Assembly: GCA_016234485.1 (NCBI GenBank)
Contig: JACRBL010000067.1
Location: forward strand, 87,295-151,294
Length of the DNA stretch: 64,000 nucleotides
DNA from: Chloroflexota bacterium
Lineage (GTDB): Bacteria; Chloroflexota; Anaerolineae; Anaerolineales; Villigracilaceae
Direction of reading: 5' to 3'
This document shows positions 22,850-30,681 of this stretch, one piece after another (positions within the stretch are counted from its first letter, which is position 1; every line of letters begins with the position of its first letter). The position numbers were made by a program, and so were the translations under genes. A model generated the notes under the pieces. The model worked only from the letters and a program-made list of their open reading frames with translations, did not search any database and was not told the DNA's origin.

Positions 22850-23419
22850 ATGGCAACCGATTTTCCCTTTCACAGGATCGTCGTCATCGGCGCTACCAGC
22901 TCGGGCAAGAGTACGCTCGCGAAGACTCTGTCTGAGCGGCTCGGGCTGGAGGACATCATTGAGCTGGACGCGATCTACTGGCAAGCCAACTGGACGCCGA
23001 TCGAACCCCTCGAGTTTCGCGAACGCGTCGAAACGGCCACCCGCTCCACGTCATGGATTGTGGCGGGGAATTATCGCGTCGTCCTCGATATCGTCTGGTC
23101 GCGCGCGCAGGCGGTCATCTGGCTCGATCTCCCGTTCCACGTCGTCTTCTGGCGGTTGTTCACGCGCAGTCTCCGCCGCGGGTTGAAACAGGAAGAATTG
23201 TGGAACGGCAATCGCGAACGATTTTGGCCGCATTTAAAATTCTGGTCGGAAGATTCACTCTTCCACTGGCTGTTCAAAACCTATTGGCGGCGCAAGCGCG
23301 AAATCCCATTTTTCTTGAACCTGCCCTGGCACGATCACCTGCAATTATTTCACTTCAAAACCCAGCAAGAAGTGGACGAGTGGCTTGCAAACCTGAAAAT
23401 CGAAATAACAAAATCGTAA
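22850..23419 (+). CDS. P-loop nucleoside/adenylate kinase-like (FlaR/topology-modulation family)
   Basis: A 189-residue P-loop protein. Walker A is IGATSSGKSTLAKTL (14-28), followed by LGLEDIIELDAIYWQANWTP, WIVAGNYR and VIWLDLPFHVVFWRLFTRSLRR, all typical of the adenylate-kinase-related proteins annotated as topology modulation protein or FlaR. They are small kinases of unsettled substrate. Leaderless promoter; followed by the c-di-GMP riboswitch region. Confidence 0.78.
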   Translation: MATDFPFHRIVVIGATSSGKSTLAKTLSERLGLEDIIELDAIYWQANWTPIEPLEFRERVETATRSTSWIVAGNYRVVLDIVWSRAQAVIWLDLPFHVVFWRLFTRSLRRGLKQEELWNGNRERFWPHLKFWSEDSLFHWLFKTYWRRKREIPFFLNLPWHDHLQLFHFKTQQEVDEWLANLKIEITKS

Positions 23420-23451
23420 ATGCGCGCGGGCGCGTTCGGCGCTAACATGAC

Positions 23452-23552
23452 AACGTAACACAACCGATAAAGGCAAACCCGGCGAAAGCCGGCGACGCAA
23501 AGCCATGGGTCTAACTCCGCAAGGACACGACTGCCAGGCCGCCGAAGTTAAC
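23452..23552 (+). ncRNA. c-di-GMP-I (GEMM-I) riboswitch, first of tandem pair
   Basis: Contains the core blocks of class I c-di-GMP aptamers in order: GATAAAGGCAAACC (23466-23479), GCGAAAGC tetraloop hairpin, GACGCAAAGCC, ATGGGTCTAA, and a closing CTGCCAGGCCGCCGAAGTT. The GAAA tetraloop and the CCAGGCCGCC side can form the known tetraloop-receptor contact. It is followed 20 nt later by a terminator (23573-23602), so ligand could control read-through. Confidence 0.92.
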
Positions 23553-23572
23553 TCGCAGAATGTTTTTCCGCG

Positions 23573-23602
23573 GCGGTCTGGAATTTTTTCCAGACCGCTT
23601 TT
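23573..23602 (+). terminator. Terminator between the two riboswitches
   Basis: Perfect 11-bp stem GCGGTCTGGAA / TTCCAGACCGC with T4 loop and TTTT after the stem. Probable expression platform of riboswitch 1. Confidence 0.85.
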
Positions 23603-23621
23603 CGGTTGTGCCAGAACTTTC

Positions 23622-23722
23622 CAATCTTTGAACGATAAAGGCAAACCCGGCGAAAGCCGGCGAGGCAAAGCCATGGGTCTAATTCCCGCAAGAGATACGA
23701 TTGCCAGGCCGCCGAAACTTCA
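23622..23722 (+). ncRNA. c-di-GMP-I (GEMM-I) riboswitch, second of tandem pair
   Basis: Same block order: GATAAAGGCAAACC (23634-23647), GCGAAAGC, GAGGCAAAGCC, ATGGGTCTAA, TTGCCAGGCCGCCGAAA. One core difference from copy 1: GAGGC instead of GACGC before the AAAGCC block. Downstream, 23767-23775 (GCCTTTATC) is exactly complementary to GATAAAGGC in both aptamers and abuts the Shine-Dalgarno AAAGGAG (23776-23782). Confidence 0.9.
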
Positions 23723-23789
23723 TCGTCTGCACGCGCATCCTCATTAAAGGATTCGCGCGTCGGGGCGCCTTTATCAAAGGAGAAATCCA

Positions 23790-24395
23790 ATGGCGCTCCG
23801 AACCAAACCCGCTCGTGTTCTTGTCAACCTGCTCGCGCTGATGGGGCTGATTTTTCGCCCCGTCTCCGCGCAGGCGCTCGCCTTACCACCCTCCCTGCCC
23901 GACCTGGCTTCGTTTTCCAAATCGGTCTACGACGGACAGGTTGGAGTTCTGCGCGGCGTATACGTTCAAGATGTGCTGGCCTACCCTATCGTCCAGCAAC
24001 CCAGTTACAACGCCTCCTTCGTCTCCAACACCGACGGCGTCGTTACCGAATTTACCCCCGCCACGCAAACGGGCAACGTGGGACTGCTCGCCCATAACAC
24101 GCTGGCAGGCAAAGCCTTTGCCAATTTGAAACTCGGCCAGCAAGCCACCGTCATCTACGGCGATGGCAAAACCGAAACCTTTGTCGTCACAAAAATTCTG
24201 CGCTTCGCGGCCCTTTCCCCATACAGCGTCAAAAGCGAATTTAAAAATCTCGACACCAATCTCACCATCTCCGCCACCCAACTTTTCAGCGACGTTTACA
24301 ACGGCCCGCGCCACCTCACCTTTCAGACCTGCATCGCCTACAACGGGAATGACAGTTGGGGACGCCTCTTCATCATCGCCCAGCCCGTGAGATAA
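23790..24395 (+). CDS. Sortase-like secreted protein under c-di-GMP riboswitch control
   Basis: A 201-residue exported protein: signal peptide with SAQA cleavage around residue 29, then a compact beta-rich domain. Residues His102 (NVGLLAHNTLAG), Cys181 (HLTFQTCIAY) and Arg192 (WGRLFIIA) fall in the order and spacing of the sortase His-Cys-Arg triad, and TFQTC resembles the sortase TLxTC motif. No C-terminal anchor is present and no LPxTG-like substrate was noticed in the window. It may be a transpeptidase or a sortase-fold protein with another job. AAAGGAG is 7 nt before ATG 23790; the long leader holds two c-di-GMP aptamers. Confidence 0.75.
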   Translation: MALRTKPARVLVNLLALMGLIFRPVSAQALALPPSLPDLASFSKSVYDGQVGVLRGVYVQDVLAYPIVQQPSYNASFVSNTDGVVTEFTPATQTGNVGLLAHNTLAGKAFANLKLGQQATVIYGDGKTETFVVTKILRFAALSPYSVKSEFKNLDTNLTISATQLFSDVYNGPRHLTFQTCIAYNGNDSWGRLFIIAQPVR

Positions 24396-24423
24396 CCCCG
24401 CCTCATTCGGACCTCGCGCGGGG

Positions 24424-24918
24424 TCACTGTTTCTCTGGCCTTTTCCTCCCCCAAACGAGGCCCGTTCCCGCCGCCCCCAGCATGGACAGGTACGCCAGCG
24501 TCTCGGCGTAAACCTCCCACCAGTAAATCATCCGCAACAGCGAGTAGACCAGCCCCGCGCCTGCAATGAATCCGATGCGAAGCAGATGTCGCCGCGCCAC
24601 CTCCGTCTTTTCCTCCGGCGCCGAAGCATCCAAGCGATGTTTAAAATCGGATAGATCCCAGGCAAACAGCGCGCCCATCGCGCCCGCAAACATCCACGAA
24701 GCAGGCAGGCCGATCCAGATGCCGTAGCCCGCGCAAGTCAACGCGGCGAAGAGGCCGATCAGCGCGAACCAGCGCCAGCGACTCATCTGCGCCGCGATCC
24801 ACGCCGCGCCGAAATAAAGAATCCAACGCGCGAGATCAACTTGTCCGCCATCCAGGTAGCCCTGAGCGAGCGAGGCTGTTCCTGCAATTAAAGAAATGTA
24901 AAGCGGAAATTGAAGCAT
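24424..24918 (-). CDS. Membrane protein of unknown function
   Basis: A 164-residue protein with two hydrophobic blocks (about 5-85, three or four helices; 115-155, two helices) around a polar stretch SDFKHRLDASAPEEKTEVARRH. No family recognised. The ATG at 24918 is chosen because TAAAAT lies exactly 6 nt upstream on the minus strand; a TTG two codons earlier is also in frame. Divergent from the S1 gene with overlapping promoters. Confidence 0.65.
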   Translation of the reverse strand: MLQFPLYISLIAGTASLAQGYLDGGQVDLARWILYFGAAWIAAQMSRWRWFALIGLFAALTCAGYGIWIGLPASWMFAGAMGALFAWDLSDFKHRLDASAPEEKTEVARRHLLRIGFIAGAGLVYSLLRMIYWWEVYAETLAYLSMLGAAGTGLVWGRKRPEKQ

Positions 24919-24930
24919 GAGCAAATTTTA
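24919..24930 (-). promoter_or_regulatory. Leaderless promoter: TAAAAT-N6-ATG (minus strand)
   Basis: On the minus strand TAAAAT (24930-24925), spacer TTGCTC, ATG 24918-24916. Ends 4 bp from the -35 box of the divergent S1 promoter. Confidence 0.58.
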
Positions 24931-24933
24931 TCA

Positions 24934-24962
24934 TTGACGCATCGCATTACCATGAGTATAAT
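24934..24962 (+). promoter_or_regulatory. Canonical sigma-70-type promoter of the S1 gene
   Basis: TTGACG (24934-24939), 17-bp spacer, TATAAT (24957-24962). Predicted leader of about 36 nt with a Shine-Dalgarno sequence, in contrast with the leaderless promoter facing it. Confidence 0.8.
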
Positions 24963-25004
24963 CCGCCTTCGGCTAATTTTCTGATACACACACAGGAGCG
25001 CGAT

Positions 25005-25829
25005 ATGACTGAGATAATCGAAACAGCGCCTGCCGCAGCGCTGGGACTAAAAACCAAACTTGCTGGCAAAATTGTGAAGATCACCCTGGCGGGGGCATTG
25101 GTGGACGTGGGACAAGAAGTTCCCGGCGTACTCCATATTTCGCAGATACAGAAAGACCCCATCAACAAAGTGGAAGATGCACTCAAGGTCGGCCAAAGCG
25201 TGGATACGTGGGTGAAACGCGTCAAGAAGGATCGCATCGAATTGACGATGATCGAACCCCTCGGCATGGACTGGGGCGAAATCCAGCCTGAGATGACCGT
25301 CAAGGGCAAAGTCGTCCGCCTCGAGACCTACGGCGCGTTCGTGGACTTCGGCGCCGAGCGCCCGGGTATGGTGCACGTCAGCGAACTGACGCGCGGCTAT
25401 GTCAAGACCCCCAACGAGGTTGTGAAAGAGGGCGACGAGGTGGAAGCGATGGTTCTAGAAGTGAACCGCAAGAAGAAGCAGATCCGCCTTTCAATGAAGG
25501 CCCTCATGCCCGAAGTCGTGGAAGAGGAAAAACCTGCCCGCGAACATCACGAGCGAAGCGAACGCAGTGAGCGTGGCGGCGACCGCAAGGGACCCGGACG
25601 TGGCGGCCCCAAGCGCGGCAGGAAGCAGGAAGATACTTACTACGAGGTCGAGGATTCGACCCCGAAGGAACCTGAACTGACCGCCATGCAGATCGCCTGG
25701 CAGATGGCCATGGATCGCGCTGGCACGAAGGAAAAGACGGTGAAAGTGAAGGCCGTTAAGAGCGCCTCGTCTGAGCAGGCCGACATCCTCAACCGCACGC
25801 TGGAAAAGCAAATCCCCACTGGCGGATAA
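25005..25829 (+). CDS. S1 RNA-binding domain protein
   Basis: A 274-residue protein with two S1/OB domains (about 17-84 and 95-165): KLAGKIVKITLAGALVDVGQEVPGVLHISQI and TVKGKVVRLETYGAFVDFGAERPGMVHVSEL. The C-terminal third is charged and low-complexity (HHERSERSERGGDRKGPGRG), a likely unstructured RNA-binding tail. Ribosomal S1 proper has four to six such domains, so this is a short S1-like protein that may aid mRNA binding or decay. CAGGAG is present; the leader is conventional. A strong terminator follows. Confidence 0.87.
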   Translation: MTEIIETAPAAALGLKTKLAGKIVKITLAGALVDVGQEVPGVLHISQIQKDPINKVEDALKVGQSVDTWVKRVKKDRIELTMIEPLGMDWGEIQPEMTVKGKVVRLETYGAFVDFGAERPGMVHVSELTRGYVKTPNEVVKEGDEVEAMVLEVNRKKKQIRLSMKALMPEVVEEEKPAREHHERSERSERGGDRKGPGRGGPKRGRKQEDTYYEVEDSTPKEPELTAMQIAWQMAMDRAGTKEKTVKVKAVKSASSEQADILNRTLEKQIPTGG

Positions 25830-25880
25830 AAGCAAAAAGCGGATACGTTACAGAACGCGTCTCCTGCCGAATGCAAAAAG

Positions 25881-25912
25881 AACTGCCCTCGATTTCTCGA
25901 GGGCAGTTTTGA
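25881..25912. terminator. Bidirectional terminator between S1 gene and acyl ligase gene
   Basis: Perfect 12-bp stem AACTGCCCTCGA / TCGAGGGCAGTT with TTTC loop; T-run on the plus side, A-rich stretch on the left serves the minus strand. Confidence 0.88.
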
Positions 25913-25914
25913 TT

Positions 25915-27600
25915 CTATTGGTTCGCTTCCAATTCCTTCATAAACTTTTCTTTATTGGCGGTGCGCGCCACTTTTCCGCTGGACGTTTTTAGCACCCACT
26001 TCGGCCCCACCACGCGCACGTAACGCACGGCGATGGCGGAGTTTTTGGTGACGTGCTTACGAATCTCATCGGAGATGCGCTCATGCTCGGCCTCGTCGTT
26101 ACTGTCCACTTCGGCGATGATGACGACCTCTTCTGTGCCTTGCGTCTCGTTAAACATGCCGAAGGCCACCGTCCGCCCAGGGTGAACGCCAGGGACTTCA
26201 CAAGCCAGCGTTTCCAAATCTTGCGGATACACATTCTTGCCGCCGACGATGAGCATGTCCTTCTTGCGGCCCGCCACGAAAATCTCGCCATTGAACTGGT
26301 AGCCATAATCGCCCGACATGTACCACCCGCCTGGGAGGAAGGCTTTTTTGGTGAGATCGGGGCGGTTGTAATATTCGTTCAACATGCAGGTGGATTTGAG
26401 GACGATCTCGCCAATGTGACGTTCGGGCAGGTCGTGACCTTTATCGTCCACGATGCGGATGACGGTTTCAGGAATGGGCTGTCCGCATGACATCATTTGG
26501 ATAGCGGGTCGCCCTCCGTAGGCCGGACGCGCCACACGGTCCGTGGTGAACGATTCGCGGTCCACGTCCTCCACGTAGGGGAGTTTGCTCAGGTCGTTCT
26601 GCGTCGCGGCGAAGACGTTTTCGGCCATCCCGTAGGAAGTCTGAAGAGTTTCGAAGCGCAGGCCAAATCCCTTGAAACGCTCGAAGAACATCTCATGGCT
26701 TTTGAAACGCACAGGCTCCGAGGTGTTGATGCTGGCGCGCCACGAGGACAAGTCCAAGCCTTCGAGGTCGCGGTCGCGGATTTTCTGCGCGCAGAAGTTG
26801 TATGCAAAGTTGGGAACCCACGTGAGCGTGCCATGATAATCGCTGATGGCGCGCAACATGCGGTAAGGCGCGCGCACCCAATCGAAGGGCGACATCTGGA
26901 CGACGGGAACGCCGCGCAAAATGGGCAGGAGGAAACAGGCGATCAAGCCCATGTCGTGATAGAGCGGGAGCCAGGAGACGATCACATCGTCGCGCGTCAG
27001 GTTGATGGACGCGCCGTAGGAATTCAGGTGATTGAAGATGGCGCGGTGAGAAAGCGCCACACCTTTTTGCAAACCCGTTGAGCCGGAGGAGTGTTGCAGA
27101 AGAACGACTTCATCCTCCTTGGCTTGCGCGCCCGGCAGGGATGCGAAATCCACTTTTTCCTGGAGCGGGATGCGGTCGGCAATGAACACGTGGCAGGAGC
27201 CCTCATGGTCGGCCACGAGCGCTTTCATGTCGGTTTCAAATTCGGGATAGGTGACGACGCCCGTCGGGTGGCTGTGCGAGAAGAGCGCGGCCAGGTCAGC
27301 GCGATAACGCTCGGGAGAGAGTTTCTCGGTCAGGAAGGGCATCATCGAGGGGATCGCGCCCAGCAGGACCGCGCCCCAAAACGAGTAGACCAAATCCTTG
27401 CCATGCTGGAGAATGAGAATCACCACGTCGCCGGGTTTGACGCCCATGCGCGCATATTCGGCGGCGTAGTCGTTCGAGCGCTCGATCAACTCGCGGTACG
27501 AAATATGAAAATCGGGCTGGTTCGGATGCTGAAGCGTGATCGACACTCGATCGGGTTCGCGCTCGTAAAAGTCCCGCAGGACGCTGGTGAAAGTCGTCAT
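25915..27600 (-). CDS. Fatty acyl-AMP ligase-like adenylating enzyme (DltA position)
   Basis: A 561-residue ANL-superfamily enzyme. Core motifs: LLQHSSGSTGLQKGVALSH (A3 P-loop), WLPLYHDMGLI, TSYGMAEN (A5), YMSGDYGYQFNGEIFVAGRKKDMLIVGGKNVYPQDLE (A7-A8) and KTSSGKVARTANKEKFM with the catalytic lysine (A10). The YHDMGLI and GRKKDMLIVGGKNVYPQDLE style and the GTEEVVIIAEVD segment are typical of fatty acyl-AMP ligases, which hand acyl-AMP to a carrier protein rather than CoA. The carrier gene ends one base before this ATG. Last gene of the five-gene cassette from 30638. Confidence 0.87.
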   Translation of the reverse strand: MTTFTSVLRDFYEREPDRVSITLQHPNQPDFHISYRELIERSNDYAAEYARMGVKPGDVVILILQHGKDLVYSFWGAVLLGAIPSMMPFLTEKLSPERYRADLAALFSHSHPTGVVTYPEFETDMKALVADHEGSCHVFIADRIPLQEKVDFASLPGAQAKEDEVVLLQHSSGSTGLQKGVALSHRAIFNHLNSYGASINLTRDDVIVSWLPLYHDMGLIACFLLPILRGVPVVQMSPFDWVRAPYRMLRAISDYHGTLTWVPNFAYNFCAQKIRDRDLEGLDLSSWRASINTSEPVRFKSHEMFFERFKGFGLRFETLQTSYGMAENVFAATQNDLSKLPYVEDVDRESFTTDRVARPAYGGRPAIQMMSCGQPIPETVIRIVDDKGHDLPERHIGEIVLKSTCMLNEYYNRPDLTKKAFLPGGWYMSGDYGYQFNGEIFVAGRKKDMLIVGGKNVYPQDLETLACEVPGVHPGRTVAFGMFNETQGTEEVVIIAEVDSNDEAEHERISDEIRKHVTKNSAIAVRYVRVVGPKWVLKTSSGKVARTANKEKFMKELEANQ

Positions 27601-27601
27601 A

Positions 27602-27847
27602 CTATTTTTTCGAAGCGATCAGGTTTGCAAGTTGCTCGATCGAGTCGAAGGCGTTGGCGTTCAGTTCGGAATCCGCGATGCGGACGCCGAAGGTATCTTC
27701 CACGAACAGGGCCAAGTCCACGAGGCTGAACGAATCGATCAACCCGCTGGAAATGAGCGCGTCGGCGGGATTGATGACGCGCTTGGGTTGCCTGAGAATC
27801 TTCTGGGCAATGAATTCGGCAATTTGCTGGTGCATTTCGGCAGACAT
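27602..27847 (-). CDS. Acyl carrier protein (DltC position)
   Basis: An 81-residue carrier protein with the phosphopantetheine site GLIDSFSLVDLALF (Ser near residue 39); the D-S-F variant replaces the usual D-S-L. Helix 3 region FGVRIADSELNANAFDSIEQLANLI is normal. AAGGAG precedes the ATG. It stands between the SGNH and ligase genes and is coupled to the ligase (stop and ATG one base apart), so it is most likely the dedicated acceptor of that ligase. Confidence 0.9.
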   Translation of the reverse strand: MSAEMHQQIAEFIAQKILRQPKRVINPADALISSGLIDSFSLVDLALFVEDTFGVRIADSELNANAFDSIEQLANLIASKK

Positions 27848-27949
27848 GAGTGACTCCTTGAATTAATCCACGTAGTAACGACTCTGCGTGCGCCCTGAAA
27901 GGGTTAGTCGTTCATTTTCGAGAACGGCATTATGCCATAACATTTCCAA

Positions 27950-29089
27950 TTAAGGACAGGAAAATTGCCCGATAACAGGAGCGAGCAGGTTCGCCAAACG
28001 CGCCTCCCCATTCGGGTCGCGGTGCGCCATATCGTTGGAAAATTCTTCTGCGGGAAGCGCGTCCCAAAAATCGAAGAAGGGATAGTTGTGCGCCGCCATC
28101 CATTCGGCCACGGCTTGACGGTAGGCATCGTACGCCCAGCGCGGATAGACGTGGTTGTAACGCTTGTCGCTGTTTTTACCAGAGGCGATGAAGATCGGTT
28201 CATTCACGACGATGACGGGCGCGTCGCCCGCGACTTCGTGACCCACGCGGACCGCGTCGTAAATCAACGAACGGGCGAGGGTGGGCGCGTCCGCTTCGGA
28301 TTTGAACTCAAAATAGGCGATGTTCGGGTCGGTATCCTGCGGAAAGACGGGATGAGTCTTCGAGAGGCCGTTGGAATTGTCCACGCCGGTAGCGGCCCAG
28401 GCGAGACCGTATGCCTGATTAAGGAGAAGGTTCTTGAGTCGCGCCCGCTGGCCGAAAATGGTTCGATCCCAAAACGTGGTCGAGACATCCTGCATTTCGT
28501 AAGCCTTCGGCAATTGCAAGCCGTAGGTTTCGATGACTTGATTCAACTCGTCCACGTGCGGGAGCAGGAACTCGCGGTCGGCGGGCTTCTTTTCGAAACT
28601 GTGGAGGGTCACCAGCCAGAGAACCATATCGGGATCGTAGCGTTTGGCGTAATCAAGGAAGAGGACATCGCGCAAGAGCGAAGGCCAGGGATAGCCGAGA
28701 TCGTACGCGACCACGCGGCGGCCATCGCAGGAGGTGAGGCCGAGGGAGTTGATCTGCGCGGCGAGCATGTCTTCGGGCGAGACATGTCCGCCCCAGGTGG
28801 CGGAATCTCCCAGCAGGAAGATGCGATACTCGTCCACGGGCTTGGGAGCGGCGGAGAGGATGTGCGCGCCGAACATCGCGTCAAAATCCTGGATGACGGG
28901 GGCGTTGTAGTCCAGCGCGTAGAAATTGGGTGATTCAGAATAGGGGAAGCGGACGCGTCCAGGCCAGAGGGAGTTGTAGGCGGTGAGGCGCCCAAGCGGG
29001 GGATTGAGCCACGCGAAGAGGAGGTTGAAGACCACAAAAAGCACGAAGGCTTTGACAAGGACGCGCAGGGCGTTGACGGGTTTTAGCAT
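27950..29089 (-). CDS. SGNH-hydrolase-type acyltransferase (DltD/AlgX-like position)
   Basis: A 379-residue protein with one N-terminal membrane anchor (about 8-28) and an extracytoplasmic SGNH domain. Block I is FLLGDSATWGGH with nucleophile Ser; block V is NDMAHRD, giving the catalytic D-x-x-H. WLVTLHSFEKKPADRE and VVNEPIFIASGKN fit blocks II/III. In MBOAT systems the SGNH partner transfers the acyl group to the polymer. It starts one base after the MBOAT stop. Substrate polymer unknown. Confidence 0.82.
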   Translation of the reverse strand: MLKPVNALRVLVKAFVLFVVFNLLFAWLNPPLGRLTAYNSLWPGRVRFPYSESPNFYALDYNAPVIQDFDAMFGAHILSAAPKPVDEYRIFLLGDSATWGGHVSPEDMLAAQINSLGLTSCDGRRVVAYDLGYPWPSLLRDVLFLDYAKRYDPDMVLWLVTLHSFEKKPADREFLLPHVDELNQVIETYGLQLPKAYEMQDVSTTFWDRTIFGQRARLKNLLLNQAYGLAWAATGVDNSNGLSKTHPVFPQDTDPNIAYFEFKSEADAPTLARSLIYDAVRVGHEVAGDAPVIVVNEPIFIASGKNSDKRYNHVYPRWAYDAYRQAVAEWMAAHNYPFFDFWDALPAEEFSNDMAHRDPNGEARLANLLAPVIGQFSCP

Positions 29090-29090
29090 A

Positions 29091-30506
29091 TCAGGAAATC
29101 CCGAAGAGTTTCAAAAGGGCTTGCCATGAAAGCTGCGGCGTGGACAGGGCGAAGAAGGCCATTCCAAGCGTGAAGTAGCTGAAGGTGAGCGCGACGCCCA
29201 AAACGTGGAAAAAGCCCCTCGCAACGGGACGCGCGGAAAGGTCAGGAAGGAAGCGGCGGGCGGATTCAGTCCAGCGGTTTTGGACGAAGAGTCCCAGCCC
29301 GTGAAAAATTCCCCACAGCGCGTAGTTCCACGTCACGCCATGCCAGAGGCCGATGAGGAGCATCGTGGAGACTTGCGTGAGGAGGATCATCGTCCACGCG
29401 GGCAGAGGGCGTTGGGCGGAGCGGAGTGAACGGTTGAGCGGGTTGAAGAAATAGGCGCGGAACCATTGCGTGAGGGTCATGTGCCACGCGTTCCAGAATT
29501 GCGAGAGGTTGGGTTTGAGGAAGGGCGCGTTGAAGTTTTCGGGAAGGCGGAAACCGAGCAAGCGAGCCGTGCCGATGGCGATGTCGGTGTAGCCGCTGAA
29601 ATCAAAGTAGACGCGGAAGGAATATGCGGCGAAGACGAGCCACAGCCAGCCCGCGCCGCGCGTCTGCGTGACGAGCAGGTCGTTGGCAGAGATGCCCGAC
29701 AGAATATCGGCGACGAAGAATTTTTTGAAGAGGCCGAGCGCGAGACGGTGCCCCGCGAAAAGCCAATCGTCGTTTTTTAAGGGAAGCGGCTCGCGCAATT
29801 CTTTGACGAAACGTTCGAGGCGGTCAATGGGTCCCGCGGTGAAGGCGGGGAAGAAAATGACGTAGTCCACGTACTCGGCGAGGGTCACGGCGGGCAGGAC
29901 GCCGCTTTGACGGTCGCGGATGGTGTGGAGGATGCGGAAGGCCACGTAGGAATATCCCAGCCAGGCGAGGCTGAGCGTCGCGACGGGGTCGAGTTCACGT
30001 CCGCGCAGTTGTGCGAGGAGTGTGAGCGATGATTCGGAGAGGAAGGGAGATTTAAGAAAAACGAAAACCGCGAGCAGGGAAATTGCAAACGCGGCCAGGA
30101 GAAAACGATTTTCAGATTTGAGATTGGCAAGCCACGCGGACAGGCCGACAAAAACCGCGAGCGCGAGAGCGACGAATCGAAGCGAACCCGAAGAGGGAAA
30201 ATTGATGACAGGCAGGCGGCTCGCGACTGCGACAAAGACGATCACGCCGACCAACACGGCCAGCGCAGGCCAGTTCTCGCGCAAGGAGCGCGCTTCTTTC
30301 GGCGCGGTCAATGCCCAGGCGAGGACGGTGACGAAGATCGTCAGCGTCGGCCACCAGAAGGCGAGCATGGGAAAGGTCTCGCCGACGGGTTGAATCCAAT
30401 AGATGACGAACGCGCTAAAGCCGACCAGCGCGAGCGCACGTCCGCGGCGCAAAAGGCCGAGGAGCGCGGCAAGAACGGCGAGCGCGAGGATTTGGAGCAG
30501 GGTCAT
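29091..30506 (-). CDS. MBOAT-family O-acyltransferase (DltB-like)
   Basis: A 471-residue polytopic protein of the membrane-bound O-acyltransferase family. YVDYVIFFPAFTAGPIDRLERF, FRVYFDFSGYTDIAIGTARLLGF, NFNAPFLKPNLSQFWNAWHMTLTQWFRAYFFNPL and LLIGLWHGVTWNYALWGIFHG are the family signature blocks; the invariant catalytic His is in LWHG. Closest layouts are DltB and AlgI. It would move the acyl group from the carrier protein across the membrane. Its ATG follows the microprotein stop with no gap. Confidence 0.92.
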   Translation of the reverse strand: MTLLQILALAVLAALLGLLRRGRALALVGFSAFVIYWIQPVGETFPMLAFWWPTLTIFVTVLAWALTAPKEARSLRENWPALAVLVGVIVFVAVASRLPVINFPSSGSLRFVALALAVFVGLSAWLANLKSENRFLLAAFAISLLAVFVFLKSPFLSESSLTLLAQLRGRELDPVATLSLAWLGYSYVAFRILHTIRDRQSGVLPAVTLAEYVDYVIFFPAFTAGPIDRLERFVKELREPLPLKNDDWLFAGHRLALGLFKKFFVADILSGISANDLLVTQTRGAGWLWLVFAAYSFRVYFDFSGYTDIAIGTARLLGFRLPENFNAPFLKPNLSQFWNAWHMTLTQWFRAYFFNPLNRSLRSAQRPLPAWTMILLTQVSTMLLIGLWHGVTWNYALWGIFHGLGLFVQNRWTESARRFLPDLSARPVARGFFHVLGVALTFSYFTLGMAFFALSTPQLSWQALLKLFGIS

Positions 30507-30638
30507 CTAGAAGCCTTGATAAATCCACTCGGGCGTCGCGTCCGCGCTGAAGATGACCAGCGCGATGACGATGAGCGCCAGCGCAAGCGCCAGCATGTTC
30601 TCTCGTGAGAAGATGAAGGAGATGATTTTTTTTAGCAT
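30507..30638 (-). CDS. DltX-like membrane microprotein
   Basis: A 43-residue protein, MLKKIISFIFSRENMLAL at the start, one membrane helix (about 15-32), and the C-terminal motif WIYQGF right before the stop. DltX proteins of D-alanylation operons are of the same size and topology and end in an F-I-Y-x-x-F motif whose Tyr is reported to carry the acyl group; DUF5989 microproteins next to other MBOAT genes are similar. The stop is contiguous with the MBOAT ATG. Too short to be called by usual gene finders, but its position as first gene of the cassette and its C-terminal motif support it. Confidence 0.8.
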   Translation of the reverse strand: MLKKIISFIFSRENMLALALALIVIALVIFSADATPEWIYQGF

Positions 30639-30654
30639 GGTATTCGCAGGTCAC

Positions 30655-30681
30655 GTAGGTCGGAATGGCATTCCGATCTAC
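30655..30681. repeat. GTAGGTC palindrome spanning the prfB stop codon
   Basis: GTAGGTCGGAATG / CATTCCGATCTAC (one mismatch). The TAG of prfB (30680-30678, minus strand) is in the right arm; a T6 tract follows on the plus strand. Confidence 0.75.

Noticed and set aside
23440..23730. Protein-coding reading of the riboswitch region
   Set aside because: Open frames exist, but the two near-identical blocks match c-di-GMP aptamers and are separated by a terminator.
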